Positions 42,756 to 50,649 of a stretch of DNA of 64,000 nucleotides are shown here, one piece after another. Origin of the DNA: Microbispora catharanthi (GTDB lineage: Bacteria; Actinomycetota; Actinomycetes; Streptosporangiales; Streptosporangiaceae); contig NZ_VDMA02000016.1 in the NCBI RefSeq assembly GCF_006334915.2, positions 183,241-247,240 on the forward strand, given 5' to 3'. The translations under genes were made by a program, and so were the position numbers. How positions within the stretch are numbered: position 1 is the stretch's first letter; each line of letters opens with the position of its first letter. A model generated the notes under the pieces. That model was not told where the DNA came from. It saw only the letters and a program-made list of their open reading frames with translations, and did not search any database.

Positions 42756-42923
42756 GCCCACGTCGAGGCGCAGCCCGTCCCATCACACCCTTCGATTAGA
42801 ACAGAGGTTCGATGGAGATCGCAACGTGCAACGCGTCGTAAATCGCGGCCCTCGAAACGGCTAACGATCTTCATCGTTGGGCAGAACGTCGGCACATACC
42901 TTGCGTTCTGGGAGAGTTGCGCG

Positions 42924-43181
42924 ATGGCCTGGTCGCAGGACGAAGAGCGGATGCTGGCGATGATCGAGCGGCACCTCACCGACGAGGACCCGAAGCTTGC
43001 GGCCAGGCTCGAGTCGTTCAACCACCGTGCGGGGCGCGGGCGGCAGGGGCGAGGAGCGGGCCGCCGCCGGCCGGGCCGCTCCACTGTGATCATCGCGGTG
43101 AGCTGGCTGCTCATCGCCACGTTGATCGCGACCCTGCTGGTCATGGCCCTGCGGCACGACGCCGCCGCTCTCCCGGTTTAG
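42924..43181 (+). CDS. DUF3040 small membrane protein
   Basis: 85 aa from ATG 42924 with GGGAG 42910-42914. It starts MAWSQDEERMLAMIERHLTD and continues EDPKLAARLESF, the DUF3040 signature. A basic linker follows, then one membrane helix (STVIIAVSWLLIATLIATLL) where most relatives have two, so it is a shortened version. These actinobacterial proteins have no assigned function. Confidence 0.88.
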   Translation: MAWSQDEERMLAMIERHLTDEDPKLAARLESFNHRAGRGRQGRGAGRRRPGRSTVIIAVSWLLIATLIATLLVMALRHDAAALPV

Positions 43182-43281
43182 CGGCCCTCCGAACCTCGCC
43201 GAGCACGCCCACCTCCTTGCCGGTCGCGCCGGGGGTGAACGGTTGATGGTGCCCGTCATCTGCCGGGGCGGCCGGGCTCCC

Positions 43282-44475
43282 TCAGGACGGGGGCGCGGTC
43301 TCGGCCAGGCGGTCGGCGAGGAAACGCTGTTCGGGCTCGGTCTGCGCGAGATCGAGCGCCCGGCGATAGGCGTGGTGAGCCTCGGCGTCGCGGCCGGCGC
43401 GACGTAGGAACTCGGCCCGGGTGGAGTGGAAGTATCGGTAGTGGCCAAGGTCGAGGCGGTCGAGGATGGCCAGGCCGGCCTCGGGCCCGTCGATCTCGGC
43501 CACGGCGATGGCCCGGTTCATCTCGACGATCGACGAGCGGGTCTGCCGGGCGAGTGTCTGGTACAGCGCGGCGATCTGCCGCCAGTCGCGGGGCTCATGC
43601 AGGTGGAGGTCGGCGATGGCCCCTTGGACCAGGTAGGGCCCGGTGCGCCCGCGTGCCATGGCCCGCTGCAGCAGTGCTCGGCCCTCGTCGATCTGCCGCG
43701 TGTCCCACAGAGTGCGGTCCTGCTCGTCGAGGGGGACGATCTGCCCGTCGCGCAGGCGGGCCGCCTTGCGCGCGTCGTGCAGCAGCATCAGCGCCAGCAG
43801 CGCGAGCACTTCAGGTTCGTCCGGCATCAGGCCGGCGAGCGCCCGGCCGAGGTGGATCGCTTCCGCGGTGAGGTCGACGCGGCCACCGCCCCAGCCCTGA
43901 TTGAAGATCAGATAGACCACGGCGAGGACGGCCGCCAGCCGGTCGGGCAGCCGGTGATCGGGCGGCACGGCGAACGGGATGCCCGCGTTACGGATCTTGC
44001 GTTTGGTCCTGGTCAGTCGTTTGCTCATGGTCTCGAACGGGACGAGGAACGCCAGCGCGATCTCGTCGGTGGACAGGCCGCCGAGGGTGCGCAGGGTGAG
44101 CGCCACCTGCGCCTCGAGGGCGAGCGCCGGGTGACAGCAGGTGAAGATCAGCTCCAGCCGCTCGTCCGGAATGGTGGCGGCGTCGTCCATGAGTACCTCC
44201 CGTGGCTGTGGCCCGGTCTCAAGGTCGCGGGTGAGCAGATTCGTCTTGTCGGCCAGGACCTGCCGGCGGCGCAGGTGGTCGATGGCGCGGTTGCGTGCGG
44301 TCGTGATGAGCCAGCCGGTGGGGTTGGCCGGTTCCCCGTCGCGTGGCCAGCGTTCTGCGGCGATGGCGAACGCTTCGGCGGCCGCGTCCTCGGCCAGTTC
44401 TATGTCGCCGAGGATCCCGACCAATGTGGCCAGCACGCGACCCCACTGGTCGCGGAAGACGGCGTCAAGCGCCAC
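43282..44475 (-). CDS. ECF42-type RNA polymerase sigma factor
   Basis: 397 aa from GTG 44475, overlapping the upstream DGPF gene by 11 bp. Sigma region 2: GRVLATLVGILGDIELAEDAAAEAFAIAAERW and NPTGWLITTARNRAIDHLRRR. Region 4: LTLRTLGGLSTDEIALAFLVPFETMSKRLTRTKRKIR. The large C-terminal extension (about 185-397: VVYLIFNQGWGG, then helical TPR-like repeats) defines the ECF42 group, where it takes the place of an anti-sigma factor in control. The gene partner with a DGPF protein is characteristic. Confidence 0.94.
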   Translation of the reverse strand: MALDAVFRDQWGRVLATLVGILGDIELAEDAAAEAFAIAAERWPRDGEPANPTGWLITTARNRAIDHLRRRQVLADKTNLLTRDLETGPQPREVLMDDAATIPDERLELIFTCCHPALALEAQVALTLRTLGGLSTDEIALAFLVPFETMSKRLTRTKRKIRNAGIPFAVPPDHRLPDRLAAVLAVVYLIFNQGWGGGRVDLTAEAIHLGRALAGLMPDEPEVLALLALMLLHDARKAARLRDGQIVPLDEQDRTLWDTRQIDEGRALLQRAMARGRTGPYLVQGAIADLHLHEPRDWRQIAALYQTLARQTRSSIVEMNRAIAVAEIDGPEAGLAILDRLDLGHYRYFHSTRAEFLRRAGRDAEAHHAYRRALDLAQTEPEQRFLADRLAETAPPS

Positions 44476-44809
44476 GGAAGCGTCCGTCGAGGATGGGCCG
44501 CACCTCGATCGCGGTGCCGGGTCTGGTCGTCCGGAGCAGTTCCGCGGCGGTGGCGAGTGCCCCGTCGAGGTCGTCGGCCTCGATCAGGATCAGGCCGGCG
44601 AGGTACTCCTTGCTGTCGATGAATGGTCCGTCGGTCAGCAGCATCCGTCCTTCGTCGTTGCGCAGCGTCGTCGCCGACTCGTCAGCGTGGAGCCGCGTCC
44701 AGCCGGTGACGTCCGGTCGGTCGAGCAGGGGGGCGAGAGCATCTGGAATCGGGCGCGTTGCCCGGTCCGTGGTCTCCGCCGGGCTGTAGGCCAGCAACGC
44801 GTACTGCAT
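44465..44809 (-). CDS. YCII/DGPF-domain protein, ECF42 partner
   Basis: 114 aa from ATG 44809, with GGAGG upstream. Starts MQYALLAYSPAETTD and contains the LLTDGPFIDSKEYLAGLILIEA motif that names the DGPF family. Such proteins accompany ECF42-type sigma genes in many actinobacteria and other phyla; their biochemical role is unresolved. It overlaps the sigma gene start by 11 bp, so coupling is likely. The two SRPBCC genes downstream on the opposite strand may be part of the regulon. Confidence 0.92.
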   Translation of the reverse strand: MQYALLAYSPAETTDRATRPIPDALAPLLDRPDVTGWTRLHADESATTLRNDEGRMLLTDGPFIDSKEYLAGLILIEADDLDGALATAAELLRTTRPGTAIEVRPILDGRFRGA

Positions 44810-45000
44810 GGGTCCTCCGGTCAGGGGTCGACATCGCGTCAAGTATCAGACGAACGGCGTCGCCGTGGACGGACAGCGGCCGTCGACGGATTTTTTCCAG
44901 CGGTGGTGTCCGTCCGGCGCCCGGCCGTTCGTCACTGCTGCAGATCCGCCCGACAGATCCGCCCGGCGTGCTCGCCGCGGCCCGACCCAAAGGACCCGCA

Positions 45001-45450
45001 ATGCCTGACATCCTGCACCGCATCAGCATCGACGCCCCGCCGCAGCGGGTGCACGACCTCATCGCCGGCGTCGACGGCATCGCCCGCTGGTGGACGGGGC
45101 GGCCGCTCACCGGCGAACACGCCGTCGGCTCCAGCTTCGGTGTCTACTTCGGCGACGCCGAGCGGCCCGCCGCCGTCATGCGGGTCCTGACCGACACCCC
45201 GGACCAGGTGGTGTGGCGGGTCACCGACGGGCCCGACACCTGGATCGACACCCGGATCACCTTCACGCTCCGGCCCAGCGGCCATGGCGGCACCACGCTG
45301 CTGTTCGCCCACGCCGGCTGGCAACAGGCCGGCGAATTCATGAGCGGATGCAGCACCAACTGGGGCTCCTACCTCACCAGCCTCAAGGCCGGCGCCGAAA
45401 GCGGCGCGTTCGCGGCCTACCCCGTCGGCGAAATCAGCCGCTGGGACTGA
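45001..45450 (+). CDS. SRPBCC (AHSA1-like) domain protein
   Basis: 149 aa from ATG 45001 with AAAGGA before it. Single SRPBCC domain: LHRISIDAPPQRVHDLIAGVDGIARWWTG, FGVYFGDAERPAAVMRVLTD, VVWRVTDGPDTWIDTRITF, then a final CSTNWGSYLTSLKAGAES helix. It is paralogous to the truncated gene at 1-318. The location, divergent from the ECF42/DGPF pair, suggests shared control. No ligand is known. Confidence 0.9.
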   Translation: MPDILHRISIDAPPQRVHDLIAGVDGIARWWTGRPLTGEHAVGSSFGVYFGDAERPAAVMRVLTDTPDQVVWRVTDGPDTWIDTRITFTLRPSGHGGTTLLFAHAGWQQAGEFMSGCSTNWGSYLTSLKAGAESGAFAAYPVGEISRWD

Positions 45451-45474
45451 ACGCGGCCCACGCAAGCCCGGCCC

Positions 45475-45507
45475 GCAGAACCCCAGAACCGCAGAACCGC
45501 AGAACCC
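45475..45507 (+). repeat. GCAGAACC-type tandem repeat
   Basis: Four imperfect units of 7-9 bp (GCAGAACC, CCAGAACC, GCAGAACC, GCAGAACC) between the two SRPBCC genes. Confidence 0.7.
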
Positions 45508-45525
45508 ACGGAACGAGGAGAATCG

Positions 45526-46026
45526 ATGAGCACCGAATTCACGCCCAGCTCGGACACCGCACGGCTCGAGCGCACCTACGACGCTCCGGCGGAGCTCGTC
45601 TGGGAGCTGTTGACCACCGCCGCCGGCCTCGAGGAGTGGTGGGTCCCCGACGGTTTCGAGATCCGGGTGAGCGAGCTGGAGCTCAGGCCCGGCGGTCAGC
45701 TGCGGTACACCATGACCGCGACCGCGCCGGAACAGGTCGCGTTCATGCGGAACACCGGCAATCCGCTCTCGGCCGAGTTCCGCAAGACGTTCACCGAGGT
45801 CGCGTCGCGGACCCGCCTCTCCTACCTGTCGCTGATCGACTTCGTGCCCGGCCACGAGCCGTACGAGCACCTGACAACCATCGACATCGAGCCCGCCGGT
45901 GACCGCACGAAGCTGGTCATGACGCTCGCTCCCCTCCATGACGAGACCTGGACGCAGCAGCACCGCGCCCATCGCGGCAACGAGCTCGACAACCTCGAGG
46001 CGGCAGTCAGGCGACGCGCACTCTGA
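45526..46026 (+). CDS. SRPBCC (AHSA1-like) domain protein
   Basis: 166 aa from ATG 45526, with GAGGAG upstream. SRPBCC fold: LERTYDAPAELVWELLTTAAGLEEWWVPDGFEI, LRPGGQLRYTMTATAPEQ, TLAPLHDETWTQQHRAHRGNELDNLEAA as the C-terminal helix. It follows the preceding SRPBCC gene by 75 bp with only a short tandem repeat between, so cotranscription is likely. The role, ligand binding or enzyme, is unknown. Confidence 0.9.
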   Translation: MSTEFTPSSDTARLERTYDAPAELVWELLTTAAGLEEWWVPDGFEIRVSELELRPGGQLRYTMTATAPEQVAFMRNTGNPLSAEFRKTFTEVASRTRLSYLSLIDFVPGHEPYEHLTTIDIEPAGDRTKLVMTLAPLHDETWTQQHRAHRGNELDNLEAAVRRRAL

Positions 46027-46205
46027 TCGCCCATACAGAGCCGGCGTACGAGACGCGGCCGCCGCCTCGCGGTCACGGCTCCGCGGCACGACGCCGCCGC
46101 TGTCCCGGTTCGGCGGCGCGGTCCCCGCGACGACGACCACGTCCGCGGGGTCGGCCCGGATGCCCCGGGTGCGGGCGCTCGCCCTGACCTGAGCCGACCC
46201 TGACG

Positions 46206-47828
46206 TCAGGACAGGGACTTGAGGAAGTGCGCGGCGACCGGGGCGGCCACCTCGCCGCCCATGCCCCCGGCCTCCACGACGACGGCGAAGGCCAGATCGC
46301 CGCGGAAGCCCATGAACCAGGCGTGCGAGTCGAGTTCGGGCCCGGTGCCGAACTCGGCGGTCCCGGTCTTGCCCGCCGTCCCCGCGGGCAGCCCGGCGGC
46401 GTGGGCGGTGCCCTTGGTGACGACCGCCCGCATCATCGACCGCAGGCTCTTGACGACCTCCTCCGGCAGCTTCTTGGGGCCGGTCTTCTGCTCCAGCGAG
46501 GGCACCAGCGTGGGCGGCCGCCAGGAGCCGTCGGCCACCGCCGCGGCCACGCTCGCGATCACCAGGGGGCTCGCGGTGATCCTGGCCTGCCCGAACGACT
46601 CCGCGGCGAGTTCGGCGTCGCTGGTGGCCTTCGGCATGCTGCCGGGGGTCGCCGGGACGCCGATGCGCAGGGGCTGGTTGAAGCCCAGGTCCGTCGCCAG
46701 GTCGTACAGCTTGCGCGCGCCCAGCTTCTGGGCGGCGAGCGGGGCGAACGTCGTGTTGCACGAGTGGGCGTAGGAGTCGAGGAACGACAGCGACCCGAAC
46801 GCCTCGTGGTCGGAGTTGCGGATCTTCAGCCCTCCGACGACCGCCTCCTTGGGGCAGGTCACCCGGCTCGACGGGGTCAGTCCCTCGGCCAGCAGCCCGG
46901 CCGCCGTGACCGTCTTGAACGTGGATCCGGGGGCGTACTTGCCGTCCAGCGCGCGGTTGAAGCCGCCCCTGTTGTTCACGACGGCGAGGATCTCGCCCGT
47001 CGAGGGTTTGACGGCGACGAGCGAGGTGGGTTTGTCCAGGTCGCGCACCGCGTCGGCGGCGGCCTTCTGCACCTTCAGGTCGAGGCTGGTCCGCAGGTCC
47101 TTGCCGGGGGAGCCCTTGACGGTGTGCAGGGTCGTCCGGCTCTCGCCCACCACCTGGATCTCTGTGGTGGGGGTGCCGGCGAGCTGCTTCTGGAACGTCT
47201 CCTGCAGGCCGCCGCGACCCACGGCGTCGCCCTTCTTGTAGGCGGTGCCCAGCTTCTCGACGTCCTCGTCCCCGGCCTTGTCCAGGAAGCCGACGAGCTG
47301 CTGCACCGAGCCGCCCACGTCGCCGCCGTCGATGCGGTCGCCGTTGGCGTCGGTGACGGCCGCGCGCTGCGGCCACGACGTCTTCAGCGCCAGGTGGTTG
47401 GTCCCGTCGAGCGCGGGGTGGACCGCGGACGGCGACCAGTCGACCTTCCAGTAGTGGTCCTTGACCACAAGCTTGAGCGAGCCCTTGTAGGTCCAGTCGC
47501 CGACGTTCTTCACGGTGGCGGTGGCGGTGTAGGAGGCGGTCGCCCGATTGTCCTTCGCCGCGCCGGCCCGTACGTCGCGGACGGCGACCTTCGCCACTGC
47601 GAGGTTCTTGGTGAGCTCGGCGTACGCCGCGTCGAAGCCGGCGGCGGGTGAGGCGAGCTCGGCCTTCATCGCCGCGAGGTCGCCCCTCGACCAGGCCGCG
47701 GTGAACCGCGCCGCGGTCTCCTGCGGCGTGCCGCGCGTGTGCAGCACGTAGTAGGCGCCGCCGGCGGCCGCCCCGGCCAGCACGACGGCCACGGCGGCCG
47801 AGATCGCGACGGTACGTCCTCGCGGCAC
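46206..47828 (-). CDS. Penicillin-binding protein with NTF2-like N-terminal domain
   Basis: 540 aa from GTG 47828 (GTG 47834 is too near the GGGGG site). One N-terminal membrane anchor (AISAAVAVVLAGAAAGGAYY), then an NTF2-like (MecA_N) domain (about 35-150) and a PBP dimer-like region. The transpeptidase domain has the three catalytic motifs: SxxK in YAPGSTFKTVTAAG, SxN in YAHSCNTTF, and KTG in GTAGKTGTAEFG. It is an outer-face D,D-transpeptidase of class B-like PBPs, related to MecA-like proteins of actinobacteria. The NTF2 domain can lower beta-lactam affinity, which is inference here. Confidence 0.93.
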   Translation of the reverse strand: MPRGRTVAISAAVAVVLAGAAAGGAYYVLHTRGTPQETAARFTAAWSRGDLAAMKAELASPAAGFDAAYAELTKNLAVAKVAVRDVRAGAAKDNRATASYTATATVKNVGDWTYKGSLKLVVKDHYWKVDWSPSAVHPALDGTNHLALKTSWPQRAAVTDANGDRIDGGDVGGSVQQLVGFLDKAGDEDVEKLGTAYKKGDAVGRGGLQETFQKQLAGTPTTEIQVVGESRTTLHTVKGSPGKDLRTSLDLKVQKAAADAVRDLDKPTSLVAVKPSTGEILAVVNNRGGFNRALDGKYAPGSTFKTVTAAGLLAEGLTPSSRVTCPKEAVVGGLKIRNSDHEAFGSLSFLDSYAHSCNTTFAPLAAQKLGARKLYDLATDLGFNQPLRIGVPATPGSMPKATSDAELAAESFGQARITASPLVIASVAAAVADGSWRPPTLVPSLEQKTGPKKLPEEVVKSLRSMMRAVVTKGTAHAAGLPAGTAGKTGTAEFGTGPELDSHAWFMGFRGDLAFAVVVEAGGMGGEVAAPVAAHFLKSLS

Positions 47829-47888
47829 GCACACCCCCCATGACGGCCCTGTGGTCGGGTTCAGAGCCTAGCGGGGCCAAATCGTTAT

Positions 47889-48551
47889 TTACACTCCGGC
47901 TTCGCCGGCGCCCTTGACGCTGGCGCCGTACCGGGGGACGTACTCCTGGCCGGACAGGCGCTGGATCGCGGTCATGACCTCGTCGGTCACCCGCCGCCGG
48001 TCCCTGGCGCTGCCCGGGTCGCCGGTGAAGGTCATCGGCTCGCCGAACCGCACGCCGATCTTGTGCAGGCGCGGCACCGACGTGCCGGGCGGCAGCACCT
48101 TCTCGGTGCCGAGCATGGCGACGGGCACGACGGGGGCGCCGGTGGTGAGCGTGAGCCAGGCCACGCCGACCTTGCCCCGGTACAGCCGGCCGTCGGGGGA
48201 GCGGGTGCCCTCGGGGTAGATGCCGAACAACTCGCCCGCCTTCAGCACGTCCACCGCGGCGTCGAGCATGTCCTGGGCGGCGGAGACGTTCTCCCGGTCG
48301 ATCTCCATCGCCCCCATCGCGCGCATCCACGCCGCGACGAGGGGGTTGCCGGTGAAGTACTCCTTCTTCGCCACGAACCGCACCATGCGCGGCACCACGG
48401 CCGGCATGAAGAACGAGTCGAGCACGGACAGGTGGTTGGAGGCGATGATCGCGGGCCCGTGCGCGGGGACGTGCTCGCGTCCCTCCATCCGCGGCCGCCA
48501 CAGCGCGTGCATGACGGGAACGCTGACGAACTTCAGGGCGGGGTAGAGCAC
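47889..48551 (-). CDS. 1-acyl-sn-glycerol-3-phosphate acyltransferase (PlsC-like)
   Basis: 220 aa from GTG 48551 with GAAGGAGAGG upstream. The catalytic motif is IIASNHLSVLDSFFMP (N-H-x4-D), followed by VRFVAKKEYFTGNPLV, GELFGIYPEGTRSPDGRLYRGKVGVAW (substrate-binding EGTR) and VPVAMLGTEKVLP. It transfers an acyl chain to lysophosphatidate at the membrane in phospholipid synthesis. The C-terminal tail is short. It is close to a PBP gene on the same strand. Confidence 0.94.
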   Translation of the reverse strand: MLYPALKFVSVPVMHALWRPRMEGREHVPAHGPAIIASNHLSVLDSFFMPAVVPRMVRFVAKKEYFTGNPLVAAWMRAMGAMEIDRENVSAAQDMLDAAVDVLKAGELFGIYPEGTRSPDGRLYRGKVGVAWLTLTTGAPVVPVAMLGTEKVLPPGTSVPRLHKIGVRFGEPMTFTGDPGSARDRRRVTDEVMTAIQRLSGQEYVPRYGASVKGAGEAGV

Positions 48552-48667
48552 GGCCTCTCCTTCTCCGGTCCGACGGACATACCCTAGGCCGCCCGGACCC
48601 CTGTTCAGGTGTATGACCCCTGCAACACACCGCCCCGTGTTTTGTACGGCTTCACCAACACTTCTCT

Positions 48668-48685
48668 GTACCTACTAGTATGTAC
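48668..48685. promoter_or_regulatory. Palindromic operator GTAC-C-TACTAGTA-T-GTAC
   Basis: 18-bp inverted repeat with a perfect TACTAGTA core. It overlaps the TAGTAT -10 box (48676-48681) and ends 3 bp before the TetR start at 48689. Autoregulatory site by position. Confidence 0.65.
48676..48681 (+). promoter_or_regulatory. Leaderless -10 box of TetR gene
   Basis: TAGTAT, 7 bases, then ATG 48689, within the palindrome. Confidence 0.55.
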
Positions 48686-48688
48686 GGC

Positions 48689-49246
48689 ATGAGCACGCCG
48701 GACCGCCTGATCGAGAGCACCCGCGAACTGCTGTGGGAACGCGGCTACGTCGGAACCAGTCCGCGGGCCATCCAGCGGCGGGCGGGAGCCGGTCAGGGCA
48801 GCATGTATCACCACTTCTCCGGCAAGCCCGACCTCGCGCTGGCCGCGATCGGCCGTACGGCGGAGGAGATGCGCGCCGGGGTGGAGGAGATTCTGGACGG
48901 CCCGGGCACGGCCCTCGAGCGGCTGTCGGCCTACCTGCGGCGCGAGCGGGAGGTGCTGCGGGGTTGCCCGATCGGCCGGCTCACCCAGGACCCCGACGTC
49001 ATGGCCGATCCGGCGCTGCGGCGGCCGGTGGAGGAGACGTTCGCGTGGCTGCGCGACCGGCTCGCGGCGGTGCTGGCAGAGGGACGCGACCGGGGCGAAC
49101 TCGACGCCGGTCTCGATCCCGGGCCGACCGCCGCGACGGTCGTGGCGGTGCTGCAGGGCGGATACGTCCTGGCCCGCGCGGCCGGCTCGCCCGAGCCGTT
49201 CCATCAGGCCGTCGACGGTGTGCTCGCTCTGCTGTCCCGCCCCTGA
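48689..49246 (+). CDS. TetR-family regulator
   Basis: 185 aa from ATG 48689; an ATG at 48680 lies inside the operator and is not favoured. HTH: RLIESTRELLWERGYVGTSPRAIQRRAGAGQGSMYHHFSGKPDLALAAIG, with the recognition helix QGSMYHHF. The C-terminal domain fits TetR_C_22-like members (REREVLRGCPIGRLTQDPDV). It is 19 bp before a DUF4865 gene, a common pairing, and probably controls this pair itself. Confidence 0.95.
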   Translation: MSTPDRLIESTRELLWERGYVGTSPRAIQRRAGAGQGSMYHHFSGKPDLALAAIGRTAEEMRAGVEEILDGPGTALERLSAYLRREREVLRGCPIGRLTQDPDVMADPALRRPVEETFAWLRDRLAAVLAEGRDRGELDAGLDPGPTAATVVAVLQGGYVLARAAGSPEPFHQAVDGVLALLSRP

Positions 49247-49265
49247 CCCACCGGAAGAGGCCGCC

Positions 49266-49856
49266 GTGTACGCGATGCAGTACGAGATCACCCTGCCCGC
49301 CGACTACGACATGACGATCATCCGGGAGCGGGTGTCCACCCGCGGCCACGCCCTCGACGACCGGGCCGGGCTCGGCCTCAAGGCCTACCTGATCCGCGAG
49401 CGGGGCGCGGCCGGATCGCCGGTCAACCAGTACGCGCCGTTCTACCTCTGGCACGAGGCCGGGAGGATGGGCGAGTTCCTGGTCGGCGGGGGCGGCTTCC
49501 AGGGCATCGTCGGCGACTTCGGCCGGCCGGTCGTACAGCACTGGACGGGCCTGGCCGTCGAGGCGGGCCCGGCCCGGGGGACGGCGCCTCTCGCGGCGTC
49601 GCGGCGGCTGACGCCGATGCCCGCCTCGGCCGACCTGACCGAGCAGGTGGCCGGCGCCCTCGCCGAGCTGCGTGACCTGGGCGGCGCCCAGGGCCTGCAC
49701 ACCGCCGCCCTCGCCGTGGACCCGCACCACTGGCGGTTGATGACGTTCGCGTTGTGGGAGCGGGAGGCGCCCCGCCGCGCCGGAGCCGAACACTACGAGG
49801 TGCTGCACCTGTCCGCCCCCGGCCTGGCGAGCCTGCCGCGGGGCCGAGACTGGTGA
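49266..49856 (+). CDS. DUF4865 family protein
   Basis: 196 aa from GTG 49266 with GGAAGAGG upstream (ATG 49275 is an internal alternative). It begins with MYAMQYEITLPADYDMTIIR and contains RVSTRGHALDDRAGLGLKAYLIRERG, NQYAPFYLWHEAGRMGEFLVGGGGFQGI, the DUF4865 pattern. No enzymatic motif was recognised; the fold is probably a dimeric alpha/beta barrel such as monooxygenase-like proteins. It follows TetR and precedes a strong terminator. Confidence 0.9.
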   Translation: MYAMQYEITLPADYDMTIIRERVSTRGHALDDRAGLGLKAYLIRERGAAGSPVNQYAPFYLWHEAGRMGEFLVGGGGFQGIVGDFGRPVVQHWTGLAVEAGPARGTAPLAASRRLTPMPASADLTEQVAGALAELRDLGGAQGLHTAALAVDPHHWRLMTFALWEREAPRRAGAEHYEVLHLSAPGLASLPRGRDW

Positions 49857-49866
49857 AAAGACACGA

Positions 49867-49895
49867 CGCCCCGCGAGAACGAGTCTCGCGGGGCG
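49867..49895 (+). terminator. Hairpin terminator after the DUF4865 gene
   Basis: 12-bp perfect stem CGCCCCGCGAGA / TCTCGCGGGGCG around ACGAG, 10 bp after the stop codon. Confidence 0.85.
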
Positions 49896-50100
49896 CCCAC
49901 GTCGAGGGCCGATGTGGCGGTCGCCTCCTCGGCGAGATGCACAACACGGCTCCAGCCGAACGGTATTCCGTGAAGGCGGTGATTGCGGCCCGGGGGACAC
50001 AAACCACATCGGCCACGAACGACTCTAGCCGACTTTCGCCTCTGCTTTCTCCCGCCCCCCGCATCGGTGTCCGTCATCAGCGGCCAAAGCCTGCGTGCAC

Positions 50101-50106
50101 TATCGT
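50101..50106 (+). promoter_or_regulatory. Leaderless -10 box of GNAT/epimerase operon
   Basis: TATCGT, 6 bases, GTG 50113. Best reason to prefer this start over GTG 50095. Confidence 0.5.
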
Positions 50107-50112
50107 CGGCGG

Positions 50113-50649
50113 GTGGCGAATTCGATCAAAACAGAACGGCTCGTGCTGCGGCGCTGGCGCGAGGAGGACAAGGAGCCCTTCGCCGTCCTGAACGCCGATC
50201 CGGTCGTGATGGAGCACTTCCCGGCCACGCTGTCCAGGGAGGAGAGCGACGCTCTGGTCGAGCGCATCGAGGCCGGATTCGACGAGCGCGGGTTCGGCTG
50301 GTGGGCGGTCGAGGCGGACGGGCAGTTCATCGGCTTCACCGGACTGCAGGTCCCCCGGTTCACCGCCCACTTCACGCCGTGCGTGGAGATCGGCTGGCGG
50401 CTCGCCCGCTCCGCCTGGGGGCGGGGGTACGCCACGGAGGCGGCGCGGGCGTCGCTGGAGGACGGGTTCGGCCGGGTCGGCCTGACCGAGGTCGTCTCGT
50501 TCACTGCGGTGCCGAACGTCCGCTCGCAGGCGGTCATGCGGCGGCTCGGGATGACCCACGACCCCGCCGGGGACTTCGACCACCCGGTGCTCCCCGAGGG
50601 TCACCCGCTGCGCCGCCACGTCCTGTATCGGATCCGGAGGCAGGGGTGA
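50113..50649 (+). CDS. RimJ/RimL-type GNAT N-acetyltransferase
   Basis: 178 aa from GTG 50113. Acetyltransf_3 pattern: IKTERLVLRRWREEDKEPFAVLNADPVVMEHF, ESDALVERIEAGFDERGFGWWAVEADGQFIGFTGL, then the acetyl-CoA motif EIGWRLARSAWGRGYATEAARASLEDGF and VVSFTAVPNVRSQAVMRRLGM. The acceptor is unknown (protein N-terminus, aminoglycoside-like or small amine). It overlaps the following epimerase gene by 4 bases. Confidence 0.92.
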   Translation: MANSIKTERLVLRRWREEDKEPFAVLNADPVVMEHFPATLSREESDALVERIEAGFDERGFGWWAVEADGQFIGFTGLQVPRFTAHFTPCVEIGWRLARSAWGRGYATEAARASLEDGFGRVGLTEVVSFTAVPNVRSQAVMRRLGMTHDPAGDFDHPVLPEGHPLRRHVLYRIRRQG

